DNA of 64,000 bases, taken from positions 806,001-870,000 of the forward strand of contig OZ244040.1 of the NCBI GenBank assembly GCA_965215035.1, given 5' to 3'. The notes beneath the pieces are model-generated. The model ran no database searches, was not told where the DNA came from, and was given only the letters and a program-made list of their open reading frames with translations. Source of the DNA: Azophilus sp965215035 (GTDB lineage: Bacteria; Pseudomonadota; Gammaproteobacteria; Pseudomonadales; Azotimanducaceae). Made by a program: the position numbers and the translations under genes. Position 1 is the stretch's first letter, and every line of letters begins with the position of its first letter. Of this stretch, positions 35,104 to 44,308 are shown piece after piece.

Positions 35104-36429
35104 TCAGGCACCGCCCATCAACGCCTCGATGTCCGCAATCTCCTTGGGCGCACCATCGGTGAGGATCAACGGGCCGTGCTCCCCGATCAGTATGTCGTCC
35201 TCGATGCGAATGCCGATACCGCGCCACCGTGCCGCGACGCTGGTATTCCGCGGCGAGATGTACACACCGGGTTCAACGGTGAGCACCATCCCCGGCGCAA
35301 ACTTCCGCCACTCGTCGCCGACCCGATATCCTCCCACATCGTGCACATCGATGCCCAGCCAGTGAGAAGTCTTGTGCGGACAGAATTCCCGATAGTCCTC
35401 GGTGTTGAGAATCTCCTCGACATCGCCGCTCAGCAAACGGAGCGACAGCAGCCCCTCGACCAGGGCACGCAACGCAACTTCGTGGGGCCGGTTAAAGTCC
35501 GCGCCGGGCAAACAGGCCGCAATGGCCAGCTTCTGCGCCTGCAGCACCACCTCGTAGAGGGCGCGCTGTACCCTCGAGAAGCGCCCGTTTACCGGGAACG
35601 TGCGGGTGATGTCCGCGGCATAGTGCGCGTACTCGCAACCCGCATCCACCAGCACCAGGTCGCCCTCGCGCAACGGCGCGTTGTTGTCGATGTAGTGCAG
35701 CACACAAGCGTTGCCGCCACCCCCGACAATGGGCGGATAGGCCGACGCCCGGGCACCGCCGCGCATGAAGGCGTAGATGAGTTCCGCCTCCAGTTGCGTC
35801 TCGTTCAAGCCGGCCCGGCAGGCGCGCATGGCGCGTACATGGGCGGCCGCACTGATGTCGGCAGCCCGCCGCATCAGTCGCTGCTCGGCCGCCGACTTGA
35901 TCAGCCGCTGCTCGTGCAGCAGCTTCTTCAGGCCGATGAACCCGTCGGGGGAAACCACCCCGCCCGACTCCCGGGCGCGCAGCGCCGAGACCCAGCCCAA
36001 CAGACGCCGGTCGAAGTCGGGATAGTCGCCCAGGGTTACATAGACCGTCTCGGCACCCTCCAGCAATTCGGGGAGAACCGCGGCCATATCGCCCTCCGGG
36101 TGGGCGCAGTCAACCGCCAATGCCGCCACCGCCCGCTCCGGGCCCAACCGTTCGCCGTTGTAGAGTTCGTAGCGTTCGTCGTGGTCCCGGCAGAAGAGTA
36201 TCGCCTCGCCCTCTGCCCGGCCCGGCACCAGCGCCAACAGGGCACCCGGCTCCGCGAAACCGGTCAGGTACCAGAAGTCGCTGTCCTGGCGAAACACGTA
36301 GTCCACATCGCGGTTGCGAACCCGGGTTTCGGCGCCCGGGATCAAGGCGACCGCACCGGACACCATGGCGTCCATCAACGTCCGGCGCCGTTGCCGGTAT
36401 TCGTCGCAACCAATCTCCTCAGCACTCAT
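35104..36429 (-). CDS. pepP: Xaa-Pro aminopeptidase
   Basis: M24B metallopeptidase removing N-terminal residues ahead of proline. 441 residues, close to E. coli PepP. The five metal ligands are seen as Asp in LVLVDAGCEYAHYAADITRTF (two Asp), His in HKTSHWLGIDVHD, Glu in LTVEPGVYI and Glu in GIRIEDDILIGEHGP. It begins MSAEEIGCDEYRQRRRTLMD. Upstream of ubiH with a 234-bp gap, and divergent from the TIGR02449-like gene. Confidence 0.95.
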   Translation of the reverse strand: MSAEEIGCDEYRQRRRTLMDAMVSGAVALIPGAETRVRNRDVDYVFRQDSDFWYLTGFAEPGALLALVPGRAEGEAILFCRDHDERYELYNGERLGPERAVAALAVDCAHPEGDMAAVLPELLEGAETVYVTLGDYPDFDRRLLGWVSALRARESGGVVSPDGFIGLKKLLHEQRLIKSAAEQRLMRRAADISAAAHVRAMRACRAGLNETQLEAELIYAFMRGGARASAYPPIVGGGGNACVLHYIDNNAPLREGDLVLVDAGCEYAHYAADITRTFPVNGRFSRVQRALYEVVLQAQKLAIAACLPGADFNRPHEVALRALVEGLLSLRLLSGDVEEILNTEDYREFCPHKTSHWLGIDVHDVGGYRVGDEWRKFAPGMVLTVEPGVYISPRNTSVAARWRGIGIRIEDDILIGEHGPLILTDGAPKEIADIEALMGGA

Positions 36430-36571
36430 CGCGCAGTCGCCTCCAGTGTCTTGCGAAACCCCGCGTAACCGCCGCTATGCTAGTGTGCCGCAATGGGTAA
36501 CGCCAGCCAGCGGCCGCTTCACATGGTCTCGATTTCCGGCCACACTATGGCGCGAATTTGGAACAGGCTTG

Positions 36572-36787
36572 ATGACCGGCACAACAGAATCAGGATGGGC
36601 GGCCCTTGAATCCAGGTTGGAAGCCTTGATTGCACTTAATCTCAGGCTGCTGCGCGAGAATCAGGCATTGCGGCGGCAACAGCGGGACTGGACCTCGGAG
36701 CGGGCGGCGCTGATCGAAAAGAACGAGCTTGCCAAATCCCGCGTCGAGGCGATGATCGGCACGCTTAGGGGGATGGAACAGGACTAG
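36572..36787 (+). CDS. Small coiled-coil protein, TIGR02449/ZapB-like
   Basis: 71 residues, almost wholly coiled coil: ALESRLEALIALNLRLLREN then QRDWTSERAALIEKNELAKSR, with Leu/Ala heptads. Small proteins of this kind sit just upstream of zapA in gammaproteobacteria and may act with it at the division ring. It ends 5 bp before zapA. Role inferred from position. Confidence 0.8.
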   Translation: MTGTTESGWAALESRLEALIALNLRLLRENQALRRQQRDWTSERAALIEKNELAKSRVEAMIGTLRGMEQD

Positions 36788-36792
36788 GCCGC

Positions 36793-37095
36793 ATGGTAGA
36801 TACCGCCAGCATCAGCGTCAGCATTCTGGACAAGGACTACGAAGTGGCCTGTGCACCGGACGAGGTCGACGCCCTAAGGGCCTCGGCGCGACATGTCGAT
36901 CGGCAGATGCGGGCGATCAAAAATTCCGGCAAGGTGATCGGGCTCGACCGCGTGGCCGTTATGGCGGCGCTGAATATCGCCAACGACTACCTCGGTGCCG
37001 AGGCCAGGTGCGGACAAATCGAAAAGCGGGTTGACAGGCTGGCCGAGAAGCTGCGCGGCGTGCTTGCGGAACAACAGGCGGGGGAGACCGTTTGA
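36793..37095 (+). CDS. zapA: Cell division protein ZapA
   Basis: Binds and bundles FtsZ filaments. 100 residues: the N-terminal domain starts MVDTASISVSILDKDYEVAC, with LRASARHVDRQMRAIKNSGKVIG and VAVMAALNIANDYL, then a C-terminal coiled coil. It precedes the 6S RNA gene and ygfA, the standard gammaproteobacterial order, although a repeat array now separates it from ssrS. Confidence 0.92.
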   Translation: MVDTASISVSILDKDYEVACAPDEVDALRASARHVDRQMRAIKNSGKVIGLDRVAVMAALNIANDYLGAEARCGQIEKRVDRLAEKLRGVLAEQQAGETV

Positions 37096-37120
37096 ATGGA
37101 CGGCAGCGGGGTATCGAGAG

Positions 37121-37363
37121 CCTTCAGCCGGGGTGCGCGAGGGGATACCCCTCGCAAGAAAACAGCCCTCAGCCGGGGAGCGCGAGGGGGTACCCCTCGC
37201 AGGAAAACAGCCTTCAGCCGGGGTGCGCGAGGGGGCACCCCCCGCAGGAAAACAGCCTTTAGCCCGGGAGCGCGACGGGGTACCTAGTCCGGCGGTCGCG
37301 GCCGGCCCGCTTCCCGGCTTCAGCCCGGGAGCGCGAGGGGGCACCCCTCGCAGGAAAACGGCG
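37121..37363 (+). repeat. Array of about 45-bp palindromic units between zapA and 6S RNA
   Basis: Units start near 37121, 37167, 37211 and 37256, and a fifth near 37318 after a spacer. Each contains a hairpin such as CGAGGGGGTACCCCTCG flanked by TTCAGCC and AGGAAAACAG. The unit is 15 codons long, so an ATG right after the zapA stop (37096-37287) reads SRGARGGTPRRKTAF repeatedly; I treat this as a by-product rather than a protein gene. The hairpins could act as a terminator or mRNA 3' shield for zapA. Confidence 0.8.
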
Positions 37364-37563
37364 AAGCTGCGGTACGATTTAATCCGCATGGACTCGATGT
37401 TCATGAATCGGTCTCCTTTCAGTGGATTTGTCGTTCACTGCAGGCTACCCAATCCGGCACCGGGGCGGGGACTTCCCGGCCTCCGCACCACTCTCCCGGT
37501 CACCGCAGGGGGCGGGCCAAATGTGTTTGAGCCAGAACACCCTGCAAAACCTTTTGGATTCGC

Positions 37564-37569
37564 TATACT
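37564..37569 (+). promoter_or_regulatory. Likely -10 box of the 6S RNA promoter
   Basis: TATACT sits 7-10 bp before the expected 6S RNA 5' end. No good -35 is present at the right spacing (CCTGCA at 37541 is the nearest), so recognition may rely on other elements. Confidence 0.55.
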
Positions 37570-37575
37570 CGGGGG

Positions 37576-37770
37576 CAGTCTCCTGGAATGTGCGCCAGTT
37601 GGTGTCGTCCTTGAGCCGTTATAGAAAACTAGGGAGACTTCGGCAGCGTCGCCGGTGAGCCCGCCCGTCGTGGGATGCGTCCCGCTCGGGAAGCCTTAGG
37701 CGTCACCCGGGTTCCCGCCTTGAACCACAACGGTTCAGGGCAAACCATCAGCGGCATTACCGGGAGACCT
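37576..37770 (+). ncRNA. ssrS: 6S RNA
   Basis: About 190 nt lying between zapA and ygfA, the conserved ssrS place. The 5' TCTCCTGGAATG pairs with the 3' CATTACCGGGAGA to close the long hairpin, and inner segments CCTTGAACC...GGTTCAGGG and GTGAGCCCGCCCG match the known gammaproteobacterial pattern. 6S RNA mimics an open promoter and holds sigma-70 RNA polymerase in stationary phase. Ends are judged from the pairing, to within several bases. Confidence 0.85.
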
Positions 37771-37878
37771 TATCCGCCCGTTGCGGGTGCGCACGGCCCC
37801 ACAGGCCGGCGTTCGGCCGCCCAAGCAACGACGCTGGGGGGATCTGCAGCCCAACCGGGGAGATTCGGGGAGTTCCGC

Positions 37879-38487
37879 GTGGATTCGGCAACCGACCGTG
37901 CCGCCCTTAGGCGACGCTACCGGAACTTGAGGCGCGCGTTGTCCGCCACCGCGCAACGGCGGCATTCCATGCGCATCTGTCGCCATTTCCTGTGCTCGCC
38001 CCTCGCCTGGCGCGCCCGCCGCATCGCCGCCTACCTAGCAATCGACGGCGAAGCCGATCTGCAACCGCTGCTGCCGCGGCTGGCTGCCATGGGCAAACAG
38101 CTCGCCCTGCCGGTCGTTGGCCGGAACCAACGGATGGACTTCTTCGCCTACGAACCTGGAATGCGCCTGGTAGCGAACCGCTACGGTATCTTCGAACCCG
38201 CACCCGGTGCCCGCTACGTGCCTACCCTGGCCCTCGACCTGGTGTTCGCGCCCCTAGTCGCCTTCGATGCGCGGGGCAATCGGCTGGGCATGGGCGGCGG
38301 CTACTACGACCGGCACTTTGCCCGGGCGCCGGCCGGCCTGCGGCCGTTGCTGGTGGGCGTTGCCCACGAGGCGCAGCGCACCGTATCGCTGCCCGCCGCC
38401 CCCTGGGACCAGCCCCTGGACGCGGTGCTGACCGAAGGCGGTTGGCAGGCGCTCGGCAAGGCAGTAGCCCGCATACAAAATTCGTGA
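37879..38487 (+). CDS. ygfA: 5-formyltetrahydrofolate cyclo-ligase
   Basis: Converts 5-formyl-THF to methenyl-THF with ATP. 202 residues from a GTG with GGGGAG eight bases upstream: (V)DSATDRAALRRRYRNLRRAL matches the family N-terminus. The hallmark GNRLGMGGGYYDRHF is near residue 137, and LDLVFAPLVAFDARG lies just before. The frame is open upstream through 6S RNA, but that part is not protein-like. Linked in function to the glycine cleavage folate cycle. Confidence 0.92.
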   Translation: MDSATDRAALRRRYRNLRRALSATAQRRHSMRICRHFLCSPLAWRARRIAAYLAIDGEADLQPLLPRLAAMGKQLALPVVGRNQRMDFFAYEPGMRLVANRYGIFEPAPGARYVPTLALDLVFAPLVAFDARGNRLGMGGGYYDRHFARAPAGLRPLLVGVAHEAQRTVSLPAAPWDQPLDAVLTEGGWQALGKAVARIQNS

Positions 38488-38548
38488 ACTCGATGGGCGG
38501 CCTGGTGCAATATGGGGGCTCGGGTTCCGATAGGAGGTTCCGGGCAAC

Positions 38549-39100
38549 ATGGCCGTTCGCAGAATTATTCGCATGGGGCATCCGACGCTGCGACGGGTGG
38601 CCCAGCCGGTACAACGGAGCGCCATCGGCGGCGAGCCGCTGGCGCGCCTGGTTGATGACATGGTCGATACCCTGCACGACTACGGCGGTATTGGCCTGGC
38701 CGCGCCCCAGATCGGCGAATCCCTGCGCCTCGCCATCATCGAAATATCGGCGGAATCCGGCCGCTACGGCGATATTCCGGCGCTGCCACTGACGGTGTTC
38801 ATCAACCCGGAAATCACCGTCATCGATCCCGCCGCCAAGGGCTATTGGGAGGGCTGCCTGTCGGTACCGGGGCTGCGCGGGTTCGTTAAGCGGCCCCAAC
38901 ACATCCGGGTCAATGCGCTGGATCTGAAGGGAAACCCCCGGCAACTGGAGTTGCAGGGGTTTCTCGCCACCGTATTTCAGCACGAGTTCGACCATCTCGA
39001 CGGCAAACTCTACATCGACCGTCTGCACGATTCCGCGAAGCTGGTCTTCGAAAACGAATACGTCCGCTACCACGCCGAGGAGGCTGTGCGGGCGAGCTAG
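38549..39100 (+). CDS. def: Peptide deformylase
   Basis: Removes formyl from nascent N-terminal methionine. 183 residues. All three motifs are present: GIGLAAPQIG, EGCLSVPG (metal Cys) and HEFDHLDG (two metal His and catalytic Glu). The start MAVRRIIRMGHPTLRRVAQP is typical. It lies 61 bp after ygfA. Its last 4 bases overlap the convergent ilvA stop. Confidence 0.95.
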   Translation: MAVRRIIRMGHPTLRRVAQPVQRSAIGGEPLARLVDDMVDTLHDYGGIGLAAPQIGESLRLAIIEISAESGRYGDIPALPLTVFINPEITVIDPAAKGYWEGCLSVPGLRGFVKRPQHIRVNALDLKGNPRQLELQGFLATVFQHEFDHLDGKLYIDRLHDSAKLVFENEYVRYHAEEAVRAS

Positions 39101-40620
39101 CGCAGGAACAGTTCCACGGCGGGGTTGCCCGTCTCCTCCCAGTAGCGGTAACCGATGCGATTCAGGTAGGTCGAGAGCCTCGCCCGGTCCTTAGCCTCCG
39201 CTTCAAACCCGACCAGCACCCGCCCCCAAGCCGACCCGTGGTTGCGGTAGTGGAACATCGTGATGTTCCAGCGACTGCCGAGCCCGTTAAGAAAACGCAG
39301 CAAGGCACCGGGACGCTCGGGAAATTCGAAGCGGTAGAGCAGTTCCTGTTTGCTGCCGAAGGCCCGGCCGCCAACCATGTGCCGCACATGCAGCTTGGCA
39401 ACCTCGTTGTCGGTCATGTCGCTCACCCGGTAGCCGGCACGCACCAGACCCGCCGCCACCGCTTGGCGATCCTCGCCCGGATTCACCTGCAGGCCCACAT
39501 AGACATGCGCCTCGTCGCCACTGGCGAAGCGGTAGTTGAATTCGGTTACCGAGCGCTTGCCGAGCGCCTTGCAGAAACGCCGAAAGCTGCCGCGCCGTTC
39601 TTCGATGGCGACACCGAAGATCGCCTCTCGGTGTTCGCCCAGTTCCGCCCGCTCGGAGATGTGCCGGAGCCGGTCGAAGTTGACGTTGGCACCGCTGATG
39701 ACGGCCACCAGGCGCATGGCTTTGTCCCCCGTGCCGGCTTCGGCATATTTCTTGAGCCCGGCGACGGCCAAGGCACCGGCGGGCTCGGCGACTGCCCGGG
39801 TATCGTCGAAAACATCCTTTACGGCGGCGCATATCTCATCGATGGACACGGTCACCACGCCATCGACATAGGTTTTCGCAATCTTGAAAGGTTCGCGCCC
39901 GACCTGTGCCACGGATACGCCATCTGCGAACAGATCCAGGGTGTCGAACGGCAGGCGCACCCGACGTCCCGCCTTGAGCGCCGCGGCGAGAGAGGCCGAG
40001 CCTTCCGCCTCCACGCCGATAATGCGTGTGTGCGGCCGCAGGTACTTCACGTAGGCCGCTATGCCGGCTATCAGGCCACCGCCGCCCACCGGAACGAAGA
40101 TGGCGTCCGGCCCGGGATGCTGGTTCATGATTTCCATGCCCACGGTACCCTGGCCGGCGATGACATCGACATCGTCGTAGGGATGCACCAGCACATGGCC
40201 ACGCCGCTCGGCCAACCCGGCCGCGTGTTCGGCCGCGTGCTGATAGGTGTCGCCGTGCAACAGGATGCGCCCGCCGAGGTTGCGCACAGCATCGACCTTG
40301 ATGCTGGGCGTGTTGCGCCCCATCACGATGTGCGCCTTGATGCCAAGCCGGGCCGCCGCTAAGGCCACGCCCTGGGCATGATTGCCCGCGGACGCGGCCA
40401 CCACGCCCCGCTTCCGTTCCGCGGCCGGCAGTTGCACCATCTTGTTGTAGGCGCCGCGCAGCTTGAACGAGAAGACCGGCTGCATGTCCTCCCGCTTTAG
40501 CGCCACCTGGTGGCCTAGGCGCTCCGAAATACAGGGCGCATCTTGCAATGGCGTCTTGATCGCGACATCGTAGACGCGGGCACCGAGGATCTTCTTGATG
40601 TAGCGTTCCAGCATTCCCAT
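39097..40620 (-). CDS. ilvA: Threonine ammonia-lyase, biosynthetic
   Basis: PLP enzyme making 2-oxobutanoate from threonine for isoleucine synthesis. 507 residues, with two C-terminal ACT-like regulatory domains (about 325-415 and 420-507) as in the isoleucine-inhibited form. The PLP lysine lies in SFKLRGAYNKM; VGGGGLIAGIAAYVKYL is the phosphate loop; AAVISGANVNFDRLR-like VAVISGANVNFDRLR links to the ACT part. M1 or M3 (MLERYIKKILGARVYDV) may be the start. Confidence 0.95.
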   Translation of the reverse strand: MGMLERYIKKILGARVYDVAIKTPLQDAPCISERLGHQVALKREDMQPVFSFKLRGAYNKMVQLPAAERKRGVVAASAGNHAQGVALAAARLGIKAHIVMGRNTPSIKVDAVRNLGGRILLHGDTYQHAAEHAAGLAERRGHVLVHPYDDVDVIAGQGTVGMEIMNQHPGPDAIFVPVGGGGLIAGIAAYVKYLRPHTRIIGVEAEGSASLAAALKAGRRVRLPFDTLDLFADGVSVAQVGREPFKIAKTYVDGVVTVSIDEICAAVKDVFDDTRAVAEPAGALAVAGLKKYAEAGTGDKAMRLVAVISGANVNFDRLRHISERAELGEHREAIFGVAIEERRGSFRRFCKALGKRSVTEFNYRFASGDEAHVYVGLQVNPGEDRQAVAAGLVRAGYRVSDMTDNEVAKLHVRHMVGGRAFGSKQELLYRFEFPERPGALLRFLNGLGSRWNITMFHYRNHGSAWGRVLVGFEAEAKDRARLSTYLNRIGYRYWEETGNPAVELFLR

Positions 40621-40736
40621 GCGGCGGCGGGGCCTTAAGACCTCGAATCACGGGCAGCGTGATAGCAGGCCTAGTTCGCGGCCGCCGGCCGCCCTCTCGT
40701 CGAATTGGGGCATCGCCCCGCTAGGAGCTGTACAGT

Positions 40737-41411
40737 ATGGCCCAAGACACCCTGAAACGCAGCGCCGCCGAGGCGGCACTCGACTACATCGAAAGCAGGC
40801 TCGGCCGGCACTCCGTCGTTGGTGTTGGCACGGGCTCCACGGCAAACTTCTTCATCGACGCTCTGGCGCGCATTCGGCACAAGTTCGACGCGGCGGTGGC
40901 GAGCAGCGAAGCGACTTCCCGGCGCCTAGCCGACCACGGCATACCCGTTCTCGATCTGAACGCCGCGCCACCGCCCTGCGTATACGTGGATGGTGCGGAT
41001 GAAATCGCCCCGAACCGATGCTTGACCAAGGGTGGCGGGGGTGCCCTGACCCGGGAGAAGATCGTTGCCGCCTCTGCCGACGAATTCGTCTGCATCGCCG
41101 ACCAATCGAAGCTGGTGGGCCGTCTCGGCGGGTTCCCACTGCCCGTGGAAGTTATCCCCATGGCTCGCGGCCTAGTGGCCCGCGCACTATTGCGGCTCGG
41201 TGGATCGCCCGAATGGCGGCAGGGCTTCACCACCGACAACGGCAATATCATCCTCGACGTGCACGGCCTGCACATCGAGGATCCAGCCGTTCTTGAAGCC
41301 GAGATCAACAACATCGCCGGGGTGGTGTGCAACGGCCTGTTCGCCGCCAATCGGGCGGATATGGTGCTTGTGGCGGGCGCGGGCGGCGTACGCCGCATTA
41401 GCGCGGACTGA
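40737..41411 (+). CDS. rpiA: Ribose-5-phosphate isomerase A
   Basis: Interconverts ribose 5-phosphate and ribulose 5-phosphate. 224 residues with VVGVGTGSTANFFIDAL, ASSEATSRRLADHGIPV, VDGADEIAPNRCLTKGGGGA and the catalytic Glu in LTREKIVA. Divergent from ilvA with 116 bp between the start codons, an arrangement shared with many gammaproteobacteria. Confidence 0.96.
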   Translation: MAQDTLKRSAAEAALDYIESRLGRHSVVGVGTGSTANFFIDALARIRHKFDAAVASSEATSRRLADHGIPVLDLNAAPPPCVYVDGADEIAPNRCLTKGGGGALTREKIVAASADEFVCIADQSKLVGRLGGFPLPVEVIPMARGLVARALLRLGGSPEWRQGFTTDNGNIILDVHGLHIEDPAVLEAEINNIAGVVCNGLFAANRADMVLVAGAGGVRRISAD

Positions 41412-41515
41412 CCGCGGGCGAAAACCTTGGAGTGGCTCTGCAGGGGCGTTCCCGGCGGCGGCCCCCGTACCGGATGCTCAACCCAAAGGATGCGCCGCCG
41501 GGGGCGCAGGAACCG

Positions 41516-42748
41516 CTATATCCGGTAGGTCAGCATCAGCCAGAACTTGCTGGTGTCGGTGGCGTGGCTCTCGGCATCATAGTGCGCAAACTTGAGCAGG
41601 GCGGAAAAATTGTCCCGCACCGGATACGACGCCATCACGTCAAACTCCCGGCCATGATCGGTTCCGCCTTGCGCCGCCCGGTAGTCGTGGTAGGTCAGGG
41701 TGAGCGTGACCGGACCGATGTTGGCCGCCGCCCCGAGGTAGGCGTCCTCGACACCGGTCGGCGGCGTCGCCGTAAACTTGTCGGCCCAGCCCTGGAACTT
41801 GTGCAGGGAGCCGAGCGGGGTGCGAAAGGCCGCCCGCCGGCCGTCGCTGCCGAGCACCTCGTAACCCGCCGTGAATGTCATCGGCCCGCTTTTCAGGCTG
41901 GCCTGCACGGCGTAATACATAGCCTTGTAGGAGAGCGGGCTGTTGGCCCAGTCGGTCTGCCGCGCGAGGTGCCCGAGCACCGAGAAGGGCCCGAAGGTGC
42001 CCCGATAGTCCACCCCATAGGTAGCCGTCGAATTGGGCGGGCCGTTGTCGTTCTCGAACTCGAGCAGATAGGCGAACGCCCCCAGCGACTGGCCTGCCGT
42101 CCAGTCGAACGCGCCACGAAATAGGTGGGAATCCCCCCGCCAGTCGCCGGGCTGAGCGCCGTCGCCCGGGCCGAACACCCGGTTGACGTTGATCAGGTAG
42201 CTGTAGTCCAGGCTCAGCCGGTCATGGGTGGACTGGATGCGCAGGGCATCGAAGGTCTGCTCGTTCTGTCGCCAGGCCGCGCCGGCCACGAAGCGCTGTT
42301 CGAAGTGATTGATGCGCTGGCGGCCGGCGGTCAGGGTGAGGCCGCTGTGGCGCCAGCGCAGGAACGCCTGATTGACCTCTAGGTCGGTCGGGTCCGCCAC
42401 CACCGGGTACCGGGTGCGCCCGTTCTGCGTCGAGTTGAAGTTCTCCCGGGCACCCGGAGGAACGACGAAAACGTAGTCTCCCTCTAGCCCAATGGAAAAC
42501 CCCTGGGCCACCGGCGGGTTCCACGTCAGCCGCGCCCTTGCTGTGGACGCCCGCGCCGTTTTGTCAATGCCGTCCTGCTCGACGCCCTCAAACCGGTAGC
42601 GGATGCTGATATCGGGCCTCGTATCCCACAACGACTCGGCGAACACCGGCGGCACCGCCACGAGCCCGCCTATTGCGCCAAGGGCAAGTGCCCCGGCCAG
42701 GACGATGGCTCCCGGGAAGTATCGGGCGCACTCGCCAATCCGATTCAT
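41516..42748 (-). CDS. Outer-membrane beta-barrel porin, alginate-export-like
   Basis: 410 residues from the ATG at 42748. A signal peptide (ARYFPGAIVLAGALALGAIGG to VFAES, cut near residue 39) is followed by a chain rich in alternating hydrophobic strands: ISIRYRFEGVEQDG, ARARLTWNPP, FLRWRHSGLTLTAGRQRINH, KFWLMLTYRI at the end. GRQRINHFEQRFVAG and AYLLEFENDNGP are like the alginate_exp family. The transported substrate cannot be told; a hydrophobic carbon source is plausible from context. Confidence 0.82.
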   Translation of the reverse strand: MNRIGECARYFPGAIVLAGALALGAIGGLVAVPPVFAESLWDTRPDISIRYRFEGVEQDGIDKTARASTARARLTWNPPVAQGFSIGLEGDYVFVVPPGARENFNSTQNGRTRYPVVADPTDLEVNQAFLRWRHSGLTLTAGRQRINHFEQRFVAGAAWRQNEQTFDALRIQSTHDRLSLDYSYLINVNRVFGPGDGAQPGDWRGDSHLFRGAFDWTAGQSLGAFAYLLEFENDNGPPNSTATYGVDYRGTFGPFSVLGHLARQTDWANSPLSYKAMYYAVQASLKSGPMTFTAGYEVLGSDGRRAAFRTPLGSLHKFQGWADKFTATPPTGVEDAYLGAAANIGPVTLTLTYHDYRAAQGGTDHGREFDVMASYPVRDNFSALLKFAHYDAESHATDTSKFWLMLTYRI

Positions 42749-43031
42749 GAAATCCTGCCGGTTGCGCCAAGCCCGGATGGGGCCGCGCGGTGCCCGCTCC
42801 ACATGGCTGTGCGCGGATTGTCCGGCAAGGCCCAGGAAAAGGGAAGCGCGCCCGTCGCCGGGGCGAAAACCCCTGGGCACCCGCGCCGCAGAAAACCTCC
42901 TTGGGAACTTCTCCCGCTTCTGGGACAACAAAGGAGAAAGATCGCGATGATGGATGCAGATTAACGGACTTTCTCATGCAATTTTGGCAGGTTTTCGGGA
43001 TGGTTTCCCACCAGCGACTGCCGCAAGGGTT

Positions 43032-44282
43032 CTACGGTGCGCACTCCCGGGTGGCCGCCTGCCGGGGTGTCGCCAGGGCGTCGTTCAACACGCATTTGAC
43101 GCCATCCCGATCCATTTCGGCGACGCACAGGTTGCACAGGGTGCAGCCCGACTCCGTCTTCCGGCCATCCCGATACTTGTTGACCAACGCGGGATCATGA
43201 ATCAGCGCACGACCGAGCTGAACGGCCTGGTAGCACTCGCCAAGCGCCCTCTGTACAGACGCAAGGCTTTGCACACCGCCGACGCAAATCAACGGCAAGC
43301 CAACTTCGGCGCGGACTTTCTTGGCGAGGCTTAGGAAGTAAAGCTCTGCAAACGGTTGGGACCGGAGCGCGGGCCGGGCCAGGGTGTAGATGAGCTTGTC
43401 AATTTTGCGACGCTGCACCTTGATCAACGCTGCAACGAAGGTTGGGCCGCGAAATAGGTACATCGCGTTCTTCGAGGAGAATCCACCACTCAATACGAGG
43501 GCATCCGCATCGTTCGCTTCTAGGAGTTTGGCGAAGGCTACGCTGTCCTCGATCTCCAATCCGCCCTTGAATCCATCGCGCAGATTCATTTTTACGATGA
43601 TGGGCGTGCTGTTTCCGACGCCGTCGCGCACGGCGCGGATGACCTGCAAAGGGAAACGGGCGCGATTTTCCAGATCGCCCCCGTATTCGTCCTTGCGCCT
43701 GTTGGTCGCCGGGCAAAGGAACTGGCTCAGCAGGTAGCCGTGCCCCATGTGTAGTTCCACCGCGTCGAAACCGGCATGCACGGCGCGCGTGGCGGCTTTT
43801 CTGTAGCTATGGGCAAGTTGGCGGAGTTCATCTGTTCGGAAGGCTCTCGTAAACGGCGTGCCGATAAGGGCACCCATGCGATTAATACCGCCACTAGGCC
43901 CCCGAGCGCACCTACCGACCCAACCGCTCCATTTGGAAGAGCCGCCGCAATGGGCGAGCTGAATGGCCGCCTTGGCGCCTTGGCGGTGGATTCGATCTGT
44001 GACGTACCTCAGGTCATCGAGAATGTCATCCTGCAGGCACATCTGATCGTCAAAGGTTCGGCCACCGGGCACCACCGACCCGTAGGCAACCGTGCACATG
44101 CCAACCCCGCCTTTGGCGAAGGCTTCGTGGAAAGCGGCGAGCCCCATTCGGTCGGGGCGGCCGCCTGGACAACGGCCTTCGAAGGTCGCCGCCTTGATGA
44201 ATCGATTGCGCAATTCCAACCCACGTAGCTTCCAGGGAGCAAAAGGGTCGATTTTGTCGATTCGATTTGTTCTATCGCTCAT
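43032..44282 (-). CDS. NADH:flavin oxidoreductase, old yellow enzyme family
   Basis: 416-residue FMN TIM barrel. Hallmarks: NRFIKAATFEGRCPGG, AIQLAHCGGSSKW, then DAVELHMGHGYLLSQFLCP and NRRKDEYGGDLENRARF. Late VGLPLICVGGVQSLASVQRAL and AVQLGRALIHDPALVNKYRDG bind FMN phosphate. Near the C-terminus CTLCNLCVAEMDRDGVKC resembles the Fe-S cysteine cluster of 2,4-dienoyl-CoA reductase-like members, but no C-terminal NADPH domain follows. Reduces an enone or dienoyl substrate, exact one unknown. An R1 repeat lies 26 bp upstream. Confidence 0.85.
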   Translation of the reverse strand: MSDRTNRIDKIDPFAPWKLRGLELRNRFIKAATFEGRCPGGRPDRMGLAAFHEAFAKGGVGMCTVAYGSVVPGGRTFDDQMCLQDDILDDLRYVTDRIHRQGAKAAIQLAHCGGSSKWSGWVGRCARGPSGGINRMGALIGTPFTRAFRTDELRQLAHSYRKAATRAVHAGFDAVELHMGHGYLLSQFLCPATNRRKDEYGGDLENRARFPLQVIRAVRDGVGNSTPIIVKMNLRDGFKGGLEIEDSVAFAKLLEANDADALVLSGGFSSKNAMYLFRGPTFVAALIKVQRRKIDKLIYTLARPALRSQPFAELYFLSLAKKVRAEVGLPLICVGGVQSLASVQRALGECYQAVQLGRALIHDPALVNKYRDGRKTESGCTLCNLCVAEMDRDGVKCVLNDALATPRQAATRECAP

Positions 44283-44308
44283 GCCGTTCGGTTCCGCCTA
44301 GCGCCCAC

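Noticed and set aside
37096..37287. A 63-codon repetitive protein after zapA
   Set aside because: It is entirely made of the palindromic unit; the composition reflects the repeat, and no independent ribosome site is seen.
41440..41515. Rho-independent terminator between rpiA and the porin gene
   Set aside because: CCGGCGGCG and CGCCGCCGG can pair, but the loop is about 30 bases and no T-run follows.
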